From Lumbricus terrestris (taxonomy: Eukaryota > Annelida > Clitellata > Crassiclitellata > Lumbricidae): a stretch of 64,000 nucleotides of DNA. This document shows, one piece after another, positions 44,461 to 56,137 of the stretch. Positions within the stretch are counted from its first letter, which is position 1. Each line of letters starts with the position of its first letter. The notes below the pieces were generated by a model. It was not told the origin of the DNA, did no database searches, and saw only the letters and a list, made by a program, of their open reading frames with translations. A program made the position numbers and the translations under genes. Where the stretch lies: contig OX457037.1 in NCBI GenBank assembly GCA_949752735.1, forward strand, positions 591,001 through 655,000. The letters run 5' to 3'.

Positions 44461-46361
44461 TCCTGTAGTTGGAGTAGCTGATGTTGATGGAGTAGTAGAT
44501 CCTGTAGTTGGAGCAGTAGCTGATGTTGATGGAGTAGTGGATCCTGTAGTTGGAGTAGCTGATGTTGATGGAGTAGTAGATCCTGTAGTTGGAGCAGTAG
44601 CTGATGTTGATGGAGTAGTGGATCCTGTCGTTGGAGGAGTAGCTGATGTTGGTGGAGTAGTGGATCCTGTCGTTAGAGGAGTAGCTGATGTTGGTGGAGT
44701 AGTGGATCCTGTCGTTGGAGGAGTAGTTGATGTTGATGGAGTAGTGAATCCTGTTGGTGTCGTGGTTGGTTGAGTTGATACTTTCGTTGACGTTACAGAT
44801 GTAGGTGATGTGTTTGGGGTTGTTGTTTGAGTTGTTCCTGTTGATGACGTTGCAGAATTAGGTGAAGTGTTTGTGGTTGTTGGTTGAGTTGTTCCTGTCG
44901 ATGACGTTGCAGAAGTAGGTGAAGTGTTTGTGGTTGTTGGTTGAGTTGTTCCTGTCGATGACGTTGCAGAAGTAGGTGAAGTGTTTGTGTTTGTTGGTTG
45001 AGTTGTTCCAGTCGATGTCGTTGCAGATGTAAGTGATGTGTTTGTGGTTGTTGGTTGAGTTGTTCCAGTCGATGTCGTTGCAGATGTAGGTGATGTGTTT
45101 GTGGTTGTTGGTTGAGTTGTTCCTGTCGATGTCGTTACAGATTTAGGTGATGTGTTTGTGGTTGTTGGTTGAGTTGTTCCTGTCGATGTCGTTACAGATT
45201 TAGGTGATGTGTTTGTGGTTGTTGGTTGAGTTGTTCCAGTCGATGTCGTAGCAGAAGTAGGTGAAGTGATAGTGTTTGTGGTTGTTGTTTGAGTTGTTCC
45301 AGTCGATGTCGTAGCAGATGTAGGTGATGTGTTTGAGGTTGTTGGTTGAGTTGTTCCAGTCGATGTCGTTGCAGATTTAGGTGATGTGTTTGTGGTTGTT
45401 GGCTGAGTTGTTCCAGTCGATGTCGTTGCAGATGTAGGTGATGTGTTTGAGGTTGTTGGTTGAGTTGTTCCAGTCGATGTCGTTGCAGATTTAGGTGATG
45501 TGTTTGTGGTTGTTGGTTGAGTTGTTCCTGTCGATGTCGTTACAGATTTAGGTGAAGTGTTTGTGGATGTTGGTTGAGTTGTTCCAGACGAAGTCGTTGC
45601 AGATGTAGGTGAAGTGTTTGAGGTTGTTGGTTGAGTTGTTCCAGTCGATGTCGTTACAGATTTAGGTGATGTGTTTGTGGTTGTTGGTTGAGTTGTTCCT
45701 GTCGATGTCGTTGCAGATTTAGGTGATGTGTTTGTGGTTGTTGGTTGAGTTGTTCCAGTCGATGTCGTTACAGATGTGGGTGAAGTGTTTGAGGTTGTTG
45801 GTTGAGTTGTTCCAGTCGATGTCGTTGCAGATTTAGGTGATGTGTTTGTGGTTGTTGGTTGAGTTGTTCCAGACGAAGTCGTTGCAGATGTAGGTGATGT
45901 GTTTGTGGTTGTTGGTTGAGTTGTTCCAGACGAAGTCGTTGCAGATTTAGGTGATGTGTTTGTGGTTGTTGGTTGAGTTGTTCCTGTCGATGTCGTTACA
46001 GATTTAGGTGAAGTGTTTGTGGATGTTGGTTGAGTTGTTCCTGTCAATGAAGTTGCAGAAGTAGGTGAAGTGTTCGTGGTTGTTGGTTGAGTTGTTCCTG
46101 TTGATGAATTTGCAGAAGTAGGTGAAGTGTTTGTGGTTGTTGTTTGAGTTGTTCCAGTCGATGACGTTGCAGATGTAGGTGATGTGTTTGTGGTTGTTGG
46201 TTGAGTTGTTCCTGTCGACGACGTTGCAGATGTAGGTGAAGTGTTGGTGTTTGTGGTTGTTGGATGAGTTGTTCTTGTCGTTGAGGTGGTAGCTGAATGT
46301 GATGAAGTTCTTATTACAGTTGACGTCATCGGTTGCGTCGTCGTTATTGATGTGTCCGTAA
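44292..46361 (-). CDS. Long VNTR mucin exon of the Ig/mucin gene (690 codons)
   Basis: 2070 nt, phase 1-1, acceptor GATTGTAG|TTACGG and donor CCAA|GTATGT. After TDTSITTTQPMTST, about 25 copies of a 57-bp unit encode TTQPTTTNTSPKSATTSTG with variants, then a second, shorter repeat (TTGSTTPSTSATP, 39-42 bp), then a unique Thr/Pro tail ending VVPSTATPS. It is a heavily O-glycosylatable stalk of a secreted or surface mucin. A spurious plus-strand frame at 44456-44773 is the mirror of the short repeat. Open throughout 2 kb, so it is under selection or recent. Confidence 0.88.
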
Positions 46362-46617
46362 CTACAATCAGAACAACGTAAAATTCTTACAGATTTGATT
46401 TTCGTGTTATTATAGGGTCTTCTACTTTTTTGCCTAAATAAATTTGTTTATTTCATTATACTGGTCTTTAATCGTATTTAGTTGATTCTTCGTCTCGTAT
46501 TTTCTGTTTCACTCTTGACTTACGGTCTTACGAGTTATGGTGTCCTGTTTGAAAATTGTCATGGATGTGTCATTTGCACTGTTGAGCTTCTAAGTTGGTG
46601 AATTTAGCCTATTTCTA

Positions 46618-47414
46618 CACTGTGTCCGGATAAAAAGTAGCCCCCACAAAAAAGTGTCATAACTCGGTCAAATATTTTATGATTTGTCTGAAATTTTAAA
46701 CACGGCAACAGTGACCATATTTACATAAGATTCCAAAGTCGTTTGCAAATATTCGTGAGTTTGTCAAATTTATGAGCGTATAAAATGGAGCACCGAAAAA
46801 TTGAACTTTTCAACATGGAAAACCTGAAAGGAAGTGAAATTCGGCTATATATATGGTGTTCAAAATGTCCTTCTTGTTCACGAACACACGACCGTAGATG
46901 TCGTAGTTGCCCCGGGAGACACTCGGCTTCATATGCCGCAGCTGTGGCCGCCCAGCAGTCCAGACCTCGATCCGGAGTACCAGGTACATTTACGGGAGAA
47001 GCGTGTTTTTCGATCTCGCGTATTCATGACATCGATAACCGTAAGGCGTAGGGCGCGTCTGATTGAAGGGTGGCAGATGTTTGACCAGGTGATCATCGAC
47101 CGGACCATCAAACACTATAGCGTCTACGTCTACGGTCGTGTGTCCGTAAACAATGAGGACATTTTGAGCACCATATAGGCCCTATAGCTAAATTTCACTT
47201 CTTTTCAGGTTTTCCATGTTTGAAAGTTCAATTTTTCGGTGCTCCATTTTAGACGCTCATAAATTTGACAAACTCACGAATATTTGCAAACGACTTTGGA
47301 ATCTCGTGTAAATATGGTCACTGTTGCTGTGTTTAAAATTTCTCACACATCCTAGAAGTTTTGACCGAGTTACGACACATTTTTGTGGGGGCTACTTTTT
47401 ATCCGGACACAGTG
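46618..47414. mobile_element. Mariner/Tc1-type element with 224-bp inverted repeats, internally deleted
   Basis: Ends CACTGTGTCCGGATAAAAAG and its complement, flanked by TA on both sides (46616-46617, 47415-47416). The inverted arms extend to 46841 and from 47191. The 350-bp core keeps the end of an IS630/Tc1/mariner transposase on the plus strand: LWPPSSPDLDPEYQVH with the Pro-Asp motif, then RARLIEGWQMFDQVIIDRTI, closing at 47178. The catalytic core is gone. A scrap of the same family lies at 55057-55140. Confidence 0.85.
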
Positions 47415-47539
47415 TATTTTTGATTTTAATTTTATAACTACGTCTTTGTGATTATTGCCCGTGTCTGTTGTTTCTGTAAAAGTAGGCGATTGTATGTTAA
47501 ATCTCTTTGTTGCCAGCTGTAAAAATATTCATTGCTTAC

Positions 47540-47851
47540 CTGTTACGTTTGCAACGAACGTTGGGTTGTTCTTTGCCAGATATCCCGTCTTGTCATTTGT
47601 TGGTGCCGTAAACGTTGCACGACAGTCGTAGGTCGCAGCAGAGCTGGCATTGATTTTGATCGTAGCTGTGGAATTCCACACATATGGAGTGATGAGCGTC
47701 CTAGGGGGCGTAACTGTGTAGTCATGACCATCGACTGTGCAAGTGATTATCGCATTCATCGGAGAAACCGGATGATCCGCGTAAATGATCGTGCATGTTA
47801 TACTTGCGCTCTCGGACGACGTATGAGTCAAGGAACAATTCGGACCGGAAC
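47540..47851 (-). CDS. Ig type 2 exon of the Ig/mucin gene
   Basis: 312 nt, phase 1-1, acceptor TTGTTCCAG|GTTCCGG, donor ACAG|GTAAGC. SGPNCSLTHTSSESASITCT, AIITCTVDGHDYTV (Cys where others have Trp), ATYDCRATFTAPTNDKTG, NNPTFVANVTG. This is the most upstream exon I can see; no Ig type 1 partner or signal-peptide exon is recognisable to its right. Confidence 0.83.
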
Positions 47852-48258
47852 CTGGAACAAAGTCAATGAATCGATAAGAATACGATATTAACCCATTAAC
47901 TACCAACTTTTTTTCTTGAAGAACACTAACTTTTTTCAACATACCCTGGCATGTATACATTAGGGCATAGTGACCAGAAAGTATTATGTTTGGCATATAT
48001 TAATTTGTTGCTCCTATGCATATAATAGTGTCTGGTATAGAAATTTTGTTTCTGACATGCTGCTTAACTTTGCCGCCATGGCCCTGAAGTTATTCGAGTA
48101 TACCGTACTATTGAGCGTTGCATTAACACTGCTGAAATTTGACTATTTTCTTATCTGAAGTATTAATTAGGCTTAAAAATAGGAATATTGTGAGCGACAT
48201 TGTATGGCAAAGCATGTGAATTTGCTTGGCAATTCCGACATCCATGAGCCACAAGCAA

Positions 48259-48419
48259 GGGGCCGTCCATAAATGACGTTTAGAGCAATCCCCTTTGGCT
48301 CCCTATAGTCACACGTTAAAACAAGTCGTATGAGATCTAGCAATGAACCGTCACAAATCGTCATAGATGTGCGACCCTCTCCCCCTCCAGTCACGTGACG
48401 TCATTTATGGACTGTCCCC
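48259..48419. mobile_element. 161-bp MITE
   Basis: Imperfect terminal inverted repeats GGGGCCGTCCATAAATGACG and CGTCATTTATGGACTGTCCC. No coding capacity. The GTCCATAAATGACGT core is a common invertebrate MITE end. Confidence 0.75.
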
Positions 48420-48899
48420 AATGCATTATTCTAACTTAAAAAATGGAATGAATTATTAAAATTGAGAGAAACTTGTTGTCCTTAATTACGCTTCACAAAA
48501 TGTTCACATGCTGACAATGCGTTTCACTCATATTATATAAGCTTACTATATAGTCCACTCACTTTTTGGAGTATATTTGACCATGTTTTTGAGGAATTCG
48601 CGCTTTCTTCGAATGTGGCCTTCTCTACGTTCTACAAACTGAACTTGCTGCGTCTGTACTACCTATAGCAACTTTTAATGCATGCTTGTGGTAATGGTAT
48701 TTTTCAAGATCTAACATACTGCCAGTTTTAATGTATTCCTTAAGGTTATTTTTCTTAAGCTTGCAAGTTATTTGAGGTTCAAGTCTGGAAACATCCAACC
48801 AGTTAACTAGAACACAGTAGACAGTGGCTTCTAAATTCAGTTTTGGGATTGTGAATGTTCTAATATCACATGAACTGATAATAGACAGCGATCAGTTTT

Positions 48900-50020
48900 C
48901 CTTGCTATTTTAATTCTTCTGGCTACCAGTTCTGCATGTGTTTTTTCTCATCAATCATCCTATTCACTTAAGCATTTTCTGGGTAACCTTAGTAGCCATT
49001 CTTTTGAATACATAGAATATCAACAACCTTTCTCTCAGAGTATGGTAGGAGGCTTGATACAATGATGAGCAAATAAATGTCGTAACGTCAACTCATTGAA
49101 ATGAAACATGCAGATGAACCACTGGAGGGGATGCCTGCATGTAACTCCAGCTTTCTTATTACTCCATTATTCTAGCATGCTTTTCTGTATTTACCGCCGT
49201 TCCATCACTGCCAACAGCTATTATTGAACTGAAAGAAATATAATTAAGCCTATCAGACAAGAATTCGCGCATTGCTTCGAAAATTCCTGCGGTTAATTCA
49301 CTGTTTGGTTAGATATGCTCTAAATAAAGTGATCCTAATTCTCGTATCTAACATGTATAGGTCTACACTTCCATTATTTGATATTTTATGACCAAAATTA
49401 ATGATTGTAAGCATATAGTTATATCTGCCCCACCGTCAAAATACAGTGTTGTAGCTTCACGCTATATATCTTCTCTTCCATCGGATAGCCTAATGTTTCA
49501 CGAAACCTTTCTCTCTCTCTTCCCACAATCTGTCAGTAGCTGAACTTCGGTCATCATCAGTCACAATTCCATAGTCCACAAGTAGACCTACTTCTGTTGC
49601 AAGTGCAGCACCAACTGCATTGGAGAAACTATATCTGTGACATTCCCTTGGCAAAGCTGGGAGTGACTTGGTGTAGCAAGGGCATGTTTTTCCTTCAGAT
49701 CGCATATAGCCTAAACGTCCTCGTAATGATTCTGACGCTGTGGAATCGGAGTCAACTGTGTCACAGCTAGAAGCATTGTCTGGTGAATCATCTATACTTT
49801 ACACAGTCCTTGAGATTTATAATACTTCTTGTTGTTCTCTTTCCTTTCTCTTTCTTTTCTGTCTATTTCTCCATGACCATAGTTCTCGCGTTTGCATGGT
49901 ATACGTGCTTTTGCCATGGTTTGCAGCTGCGAAAGTAGACGAAACTTCAGGTGCTCGGCGGCAAAGTTAGATGCAATAAATTTGATGCAATTTTTCTTCA
50001 GTTCTTTCATTTAGGATCTG
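48900..50020 (-). pseudogene. Unnamed transposase-like gene, copy 2, decayed
   Basis: Minus-strand pieces align in order with the copy at 33604-35632: IKFIASNFAAEHL region (near 49980), SLPALPRECHRYSFSNAVGA (near 49650) against LPTVARECDRHGVSD, VYFDGGAD (near 49440) against LYFDGRKD, and AVGSDGTAVNT (near 49210) against IGCDGTNVNTG. Frames change many times. No full reading frame remains. Confidence 0.65.
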
Positions 50021-50155
50021 GAGCAACCTTTTAAGTTATGCCAAAGTTCATTTTAAACAAAAACACTTTTCTTGCTATACCCTAGTATACATGGGAACCA
50101 GGTTTAAAAAATTAATGTTAGGTACCTCCTGGGAAAAAACTGGTGTCAAAGTGGT

Positions 50156-51187
50156 GCACCCTGGGAGGGTGCGCTAGTAGTTAAGCAGTACTTTACATGC
50201 TTAGTGTCTAAGGAAGCAAAGCACGTTTCATTTTGTCATAAAATTCAGTTTTTGGCTAGATTTTCAAGCAGTGCCACGACATTCACTCATGCTGTCTCAT
50301 GTTTTGTCTTGAAATTCATTGAATCAGTGCATGTGAACTGTGAAGTCCAATATCACACTTTTACACCCATTTTGGTGTTTTTGCTACAATGCGCACAATA
50401 CCACTGAGTCGAGTGTATCAGCAAGAAATGGACTGGTCGAAGTGATTCCCCGCAAGGATATGTGGGTTCAATGGTTGTGGTCTGCCTGGGTACCTGATCT
50501 GGTCCGGTTGAGCATGTTGCATTTGGTACCACACCACCACCACCCTCCACAGACAGCAAGAAGACTTGGTGGCTGCTACTGGTATGACATTGTCTTGCAC
50601 CACAAGAACAGTGCATTCCACATCATTACATCAAACATGAATGCAAACAGTGGAAGTCACAATCTCCTTGGCATCACTGTAGTTCTGTAGGTTGTCACAT
50701 TTGCTCAACTTCACAAACATCGCCTATTGTCACACTGTGCTGTGCAGTCTAACAAATTCATTTGGGCGGGAAAGTTTTTAGACGGTTCTGTCAAGGCATC
50801 CAACATGTTCATGCAGTATCACTGAAGCGAATAAGTTATCAAAAGCATGATTTGGAAGCATTGATGGTATCTCAGACATTGGTTCAAGTACAAATGAGTC
50901 AAACAGTCAAAATTGAGACGCTTATATGGTTTATCATTGACTCCGTATAATGCATGCGTATAGCCTACGAATGCATGGGCGAGGTTATCATATCCCAATG
51001 TCATCTGCATGGCGTTATAGAAATTGAAGATGACCTCAGCAGTAAGTTTCAACAACTATTCGTAACACATAACTAGCATTTCCAGTCCAATAGCACATAG
51101 ACCTGATGATTAGGAACAGTCAATTCACGCTGTTCCCCATTATCGAAAACCTGTACCCATTCGCTACTAGCGCACCCTCACAGGGGC
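50156..51187. mobile_element. Putative DNA transposon with GGGTGCGCTAGTAG inverted ends
   Basis: Left end GCACCCTGGGAGGGTGC then GCTAGTAG; right end CTACTAGCGCACCCTCACAGGGG. The palindrome-like ends recur at 53623-53647. Between them is an open frame of 116 codons (50340-50690) with no domain I recognise. Transposon class unknown. Confidence 0.5.
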
Positions 51188-51820
51188 AGCAGTAATATCA
51201 TCATAATTCTTCAATAAACAGCAATATTTTTATAATTTCTCTAATAATCATATAAACAGATGTAACTCTATCATATTTGATGCTTGCAATTGAATAATAA
51301 TAAAAATCTAATTTTTTATTCCTTGCAATATTTCATAGTTGTGAGATGACGTCACTTTCATAACTTTGGTCAACACACAAAATGTATCTTAGATGAAAAT
51401 AGCAAATCTTAACTAACTTTGGGGTGCAGATCACGAATATTATGGTAAAATTTGTCGATTAGCTCTCGTTTAGGAGAGACAGAGATGGTTACGTACAAAT
51501 GTCTCAGTACGCATTGAGTCGGCCTACATATGTGGGTCATGACCATTCATTTTCTCAACGCTGTATTTCGAACTACATATTGCAACACAATAATGTGTCG
51601 TAATGCATTAACCTGCCATGCAATCTTTCCCCAGTGAGCAAGAAAATTTCCATAATAGTTAAAAGACGAGAAATTGGCCGGTGACCTTTGCTTTTCGAAT
51701 GGTTTGGAGAGAACCAAGCAATCATGCATATGACTACTACTTTTGCATGGTTCCACCTACTTCTGCATTCATGACAAGGAAATGGAAGTGGTCAATAGCG
51801 TACCCCCAATATACCATGTG
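51188..51820. other. Gene-free stretch
   Basis: AT-rich; nothing recognised. Confidence 0.45.
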
Positions 51821-51824
51821 CAAT

Positions 51825-51892
51825 CCGACCAACTCTCTGAGTAGAGATCTTGAAGAGGCGCTATATAAATTTATGTGATTGATTGATTGAAC
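51825..51892 (+). repeat. SINE tail fragment
   Basis: CTCTGAGTAGAGATCTTGAAGAGGCGCTATATAAAT in two parts, then (GATT)n. Confidence 0.7.
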
Positions 51893-51899
51893 TCTGCAT

Positions 51900-52985
51900 T
51901 GTGAAGGTCTTCCCGTTCCGGATCCACCGAAAGAATTTTTCATTGATTCAGACGATGAGGAGGGAAACGAAGCGACTTCGGGTTCTCCGCAGCCTTCGAC
52001 GTCTAGGGATGATCCTTACGTCTGCCAAGGTGTATCATCTGCGCCACACATTTTCATCCAGGGTAAACTAAACGATCTTGTTCGCCTCCTGGACCTATCC
52101 AAGGCCAAGGCGGAGTTACTTGGATCAAGATTTAAATGAATGGAATCTTCTCCCAGAAAATGCCCGAGTGACATTGCTTCACACTCGTCATTGACAGTTT
52201 GAGGAAAATTTCACCAAGGAAGATGACCCTGTCTTCTGCTTCAATGTAGATTGTCCGATGAATGCCCTCGGAATCAAACATGACCCTCAAGAATGGCGAC
52301 TATTCATAGACTCCACGAAATTGAGTCTCGATGCGGAGCTGCTGCATATTGGAAACCAGCTTTCATCCATTCCCGTCCACATGAAGGAAACCTACGACAA
52401 CCTAAAATACCTGTTGAATTCTGTTCAATACAGCAGGTATGGATGACATCTGTATTGTGACTTGAAAGTATATTGGCTTTCTTGACGAGTCCACAGCTTG
52501 TATTATGCAAAATATTGCTGTTTTCAATGTGAATTGGACAGTCGAGCAAGGACCTTGCACTAAGTGAGGAGAAACTGGCCTGAGAGGAAATCTCTGGGCG
52601 TCGGAGAGAAGTAGGCTATGTGCAACGCCTAGCAATGGTTGAAACCCAGACAGTCTTGCTAGTGTAATACTTGGCTGCCAAATTCCCTGGCGAAGCAGAA
52701 ATTAAAGAAGGAAGTTTTGTTGGTCCTCAGGTCAGTAAGATGGCTAGTCAGAGATAAGATGTTTGACAACCTGCTTGAGGGCGACAAGAAACAAGCTTAG
52801 GATTCATTTCGTCTGGTGTTAACTAACTTCCACTGGAATGTCAGGGCAGAAAACTACAAGGATTTGGTTACGGACATGTTGTCTATGAACCTATGTATCA
52901 CACGAACGTCTTCAAGACGACATTGCAGACATGGAAAACGATACCAGGGAAACTTCCATTTTGGCTGACTACATATATGGGCCTA
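51900..52985 (+). pseudogene. Remnant of a TE-associated multicopy protein family
   Basis: Frame-hopping text: IDSDDEEGNEATSGSPQP, LNDLVRLLDLSKAKAELLGS (51985-52130), MNALGIKHDPQEWRLFIDST and VHMKETYDNLKYLLNSVQYS (52258-52440), then scattered pieces to about 52980. I recall this block from unnamed multicopy proteins of invertebrate genomes, probably transposon-related. Many stops; no function can be assigned. A SINE sits at its right edge. Confidence 0.5.
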
Positions 52986-52990
52986 CTATG

Positions 52991-53220
52991 TGGCGCACGG
53001 TGGTGTAGGGGTATGTTCAGTGCCTTGGAGCCGCAAGGTTATGGGTTTGAATCCACCTCAGGCCACCGCATAGGGTCCCTTTAGAAGCATTGTGAGCAGT
53101 TACTTCACTTGCAATTGCATATGCTCTTCATGAAACTCCTATTCAGTGTCCGTGCTGTAGTCGGGAGCGCTTCGGATTAGGGTCTTGAAGAGGCGGTGTA
53201 GCAAGTGCTCTTACATACAT
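52991..53220 (+). repeat. tRNA-derived SINE, reference copy
   Basis: Head GGTGGTGTAGGGGTATG (A-box-like, 52999-53015) and GGGTTTGAATCC (B box, 53043-53054), the spacing of a pol III internal promoter in a tRNA. The body has CAGTTACTTCACTTGCAATT and GTAGTCGGGAGCGCTTCGGA; the tail GGTCTTGAAGAGGCGGTGTA matches the other tails here. Not a functional tRNA: no closed acceptor stem. Confidence 0.8.
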
Positions 53221-53723
53221 AGGCCTACTTGTACGCTCACCAGACATAATCCTGAGCAGTTATACATGAGATAGTGGGATGTAGAAGCGAACATTTACTG
53301 GTACAAATGTCATATGCATGCATTGTTCTATTTATAGAAACTCTTGATGATATCAGAGAAACTGGAGCTAATTTTTAAATTTCATTGTCATATTCGTGTT
53401 CAGCACCTTAAAATCTGTAGGAAAGTGTAAATTTCATGTAGGATACAAAACTTTCATGAAAATTTGTTGCCCAGTGTAATAAATCACCTAAATTTTTCGG
53501 ATAAAGATATTAAAACTAGAAAAACTCTGCATGGATTGTTTAATCAGCTCAATATAGATCAGAAAATTAAATAATATATTTAGTTCAAGCCGGAAAATAA
53601 TTTTTTTTGCCAGTTTTTTAATGCACCCTCCCAGGGTGCGCTAGTAGAAAATGGGTTAATTTTAAGAAGTTATTATTCTCTCGATACAAACATAATAAAA
53701 ATTTATTTGCATGCATACATATA
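53221..53723. other. Gene-free stretch with a transposon-end palindrome
   Basis: GCACCCTCCCAGGGTGC followed by GCTAGTAG at 53623-53647, the same end as at 50156. Otherwise AT-rich and empty. Confidence 0.5.
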
Positions 53724-54861
53724 CAGGGTGCCCCAAAAAATACCCCCCAGGTTTTTTGCCAATATCTTGGCCAGTAGTCAGAGTTTCGAAATGAAATTTT
53801 ACAGTCCTAAAGACAATTCATATTTACACATGATGGTCACCATTGGTCAGATTTCATCAAAATATTTCAAACACAACAAAAGTTATAACACTTTTAGCGA
53901 GGCCACCCACCGTTTTTGGACGATTCAAAAACGAAACGCAAATAAATTAGGTTTTTTGCCAATATCATGGCCAGAAGTAAGAATTTCGAAATGAAATTTT
54001 ACAGGCTCAAATACAATTCATATTATACACATGATGGTCAGATTTCATCAAAATATTTCAAACAGAACAAAAGTTATACCACTTTTAGTGAGACCACCCA
54101 CCGTTTTTGACGATTCAAAAACGAAACGCAACAAAAAGTACCAAAAACATGATTTTATTAAGTCTTATCTCAAATAACTGCTGTCAAATGAACTTGGCAG
54201 TGCTTCACAACTTGTGTTCAATGTGCCCACCACCAGTGCCAAAACTTCTTTTGAGTCTCTTTGCAAAGTTCTTGATGGACCTGTTGATTAATTTGACAGA
54301 TTTCTTATTTACTCAGTGACGCGCAGCTACGCTGGTACCCTGTTTCTTTTCTAAATAGTAATAATAGTGGTCATCTGGCAATATCATCAAGGCTATTGGA
54401 TACCAATTATTTGAGATGAGAAAAAAAAATCGTGTTTTTGTTACTGGTTTTGTTGCGTTTCATTTTTTAACCGTCAAAAAACGGTGGGTGACCTTCCTAA
54501 AAGTGCTGTAACTTTGGTTCTGTTTGAAATATTCTGATGGAATCTGACGATCATGTGCAGATATGAATTGTTTTTAAGCCTATAAAATTTCATTTCGATA
54601 TTCTTACTTTTGGCCAAGATATTGGCCAGAATAATTTGATTGGTTTTTTGGTGCGTCGCGTTTTTAAATCGTCAAAAAACGATGGGCGACTTCACTAAAA
54701 GTGGTGCAACTTTTTGTATCTAAAATATTTTGATGAAATCTGACCATCATGTGTAAATATGAATTGTCTTTATTCTTTAAGACCAAAATTTCATTTCGAC
54801 ATTCTTGCCTTTGGCCAAGATATTGGCAAAAACCTAGAGGGGTCTTTTTTGGCGCACCCTG
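53724..54861. mobile_element. Mariner/IS630-type element with long, internally repeated inverted arms
   Basis: Ends CAGGGTGCCCCAAAAAATAC and, on the complement, CAGGGTGCGCCAAAAAAGAC, flanked by TA (53722-53723, 54862-54863). Each arm contains a module (TTTGCCAATATCTTGGCCAG, AATTTCATTTCGA, CCACCGTTTTTGACG-type) that is repeated twice. The core (about 54180-54320) holds, on the minus strand, the end of a transposase with RLKRSFGTGGGHIEH, typical of IS630/mariner relatives. Catalytic part absent. Confidence 0.78.
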
Positions 54862-55056
54862 TAGATATTCAACGCATTAATGTGCACCTATGAAGGTTGT
54901 GAAGGCACTTTGATCTTGGGATGTCAAAAGGCTGTGACAAAGTCCAATTGATCATTTCCGATGTAGCCTACTTGGTTTATTTTAAGACTTTTAGGCCGAC
55001 ATAATTATCGCAACTTATTACACTAATTAAAGACCTTTATAATGGATCTTAACAAG

Positions 55057-55140
55057 ACTGTGTCCCGTTAAAAAGTAGAAAAAGTGTCATAACTCGGTCA
55101 AAACTTTTAGGATTTGTCTGAAATTTTAAATACAGCAACC
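55057..55140 (+). repeat. Mariner arm fragment (family of 46618)
   Basis: ACTGTGTCCCGTTAAAAAG, then GTCATAACTCGGTCAAAAC and GGATTTGTCTGAAATTTTAA match the left arm at 46619-46705. Confidence 0.8.
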
Positions 55141-56137
55141 GGACACTGCGTAGTTCAATACACATTGCACATGATATCATCATATTAGACCTATTATGCT
55201 ATTATGGCTAATAAGTTCTTCTTCGTGACTTATATCAACACTTGGCCCAATCTAGAAGCTTTGCTTATGTTGGTCCTTCTTGCTGGAATCGCCTTCTCCA
55301 CAAGATACGTCTTGAGCTTCTTGGCCTTTCTCTTCCCTTGTTTCGTAAACGCTTGAAGACTATTCTATTTGATGGCGGGAGCGCTAGCTGGGGTCGGGAG
55401 CGCTACTGAATCTGTGAGCGGCGCTTTATAAATATTCAATTACAATTACAATTGGCAGCAATCAGTCTATCATTCGAATATACAATGTACCGTAGTTTAC
55501 TGAATGAAGCGCCTGGTTGTAGAGGGGTAAGGGAGAGTCCTGGCGCATTTACTTAAAGACCAATTAAAAGAAAGTAGCCACAAGTCACGCCCACAGGTTT
55601 ACGTAACTCCATTTAAAAATTACCTCACTTATATAAAGAACCTCACACCTAGTAATAAGAAATTTTTACAGAATATCGAAATAAATAGCCTATGAGATCA
55701 TACGCGCTCGACTAGAGAAATCTTACTATTCTAATGCTTTCCTTAAATATCTATATAAACAAATAATGTAAAAAGTTTGTTCCTAATCGAAGATCTCGGA
55801 AAGTTCTGTACCGATTATTTTGAAAATTTTCGCAAAACGTTCCTTTCGATTACGATCGGGTGTGTAGAATGCTTTTCTGGAAAAAAAAAACAATCTTTAA
55901 GATAAAAAAAACCCAACTTTTAATTCGATTCGATTCGATATACGTCGATGGATTCCACCCGTTTCAATTTCAACTTTCGCGCATCCGTCCGTCCATTTTC
56001 CGGTCGCGTTTTATCACGCATATCCGGCCTTGTTTCTATAGCGCATATTTATATGTAACTGTCGGTTATTACAAAATCGTTGATTTGCGGCCCTTTTCAG
56101 GACGCATATCCGCGCGTCTTTCTATAGCGCATATTTA
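55141..56137. other. Gene-free stretch
   Basis: A SINE tail (GAGCGGCGCTTTATAAATAT then (AATTAC)n) at about 55415-55455; otherwise no supported feature. Confidence 0.5.

Noticed and set aside
44456..44773. 105-codon plus-strand VDPVVGVADVDG repeat frame
   Set aside because: Complement of the short mucin repeat.
47543..47891. Plus-strand 119-codon frame overlapping an Ig exon
   Set aside because: Shadow of the Ig type 2 exon, which has splice sites and core Cys residues.
48001..49500. Search for an Ig type 1 partner or signal-peptide exon upstream of 47851
   Set aside because: No NIAVYEG-like text or acceptor/donor pair found; only a MITE and a decayed transposase-like gene.
50340..50690. 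piggyBac-like transposase
   Set aside because: Considered because of the surrounding transposon-like ends, but the frame lacks any catalytic Asp context or zinc motif.
52991..53060. Possible tRNA gene
   Set aside because: Has A- and B-box-like sequence but no proper cloverleaf and is the head of a repeated SINE.
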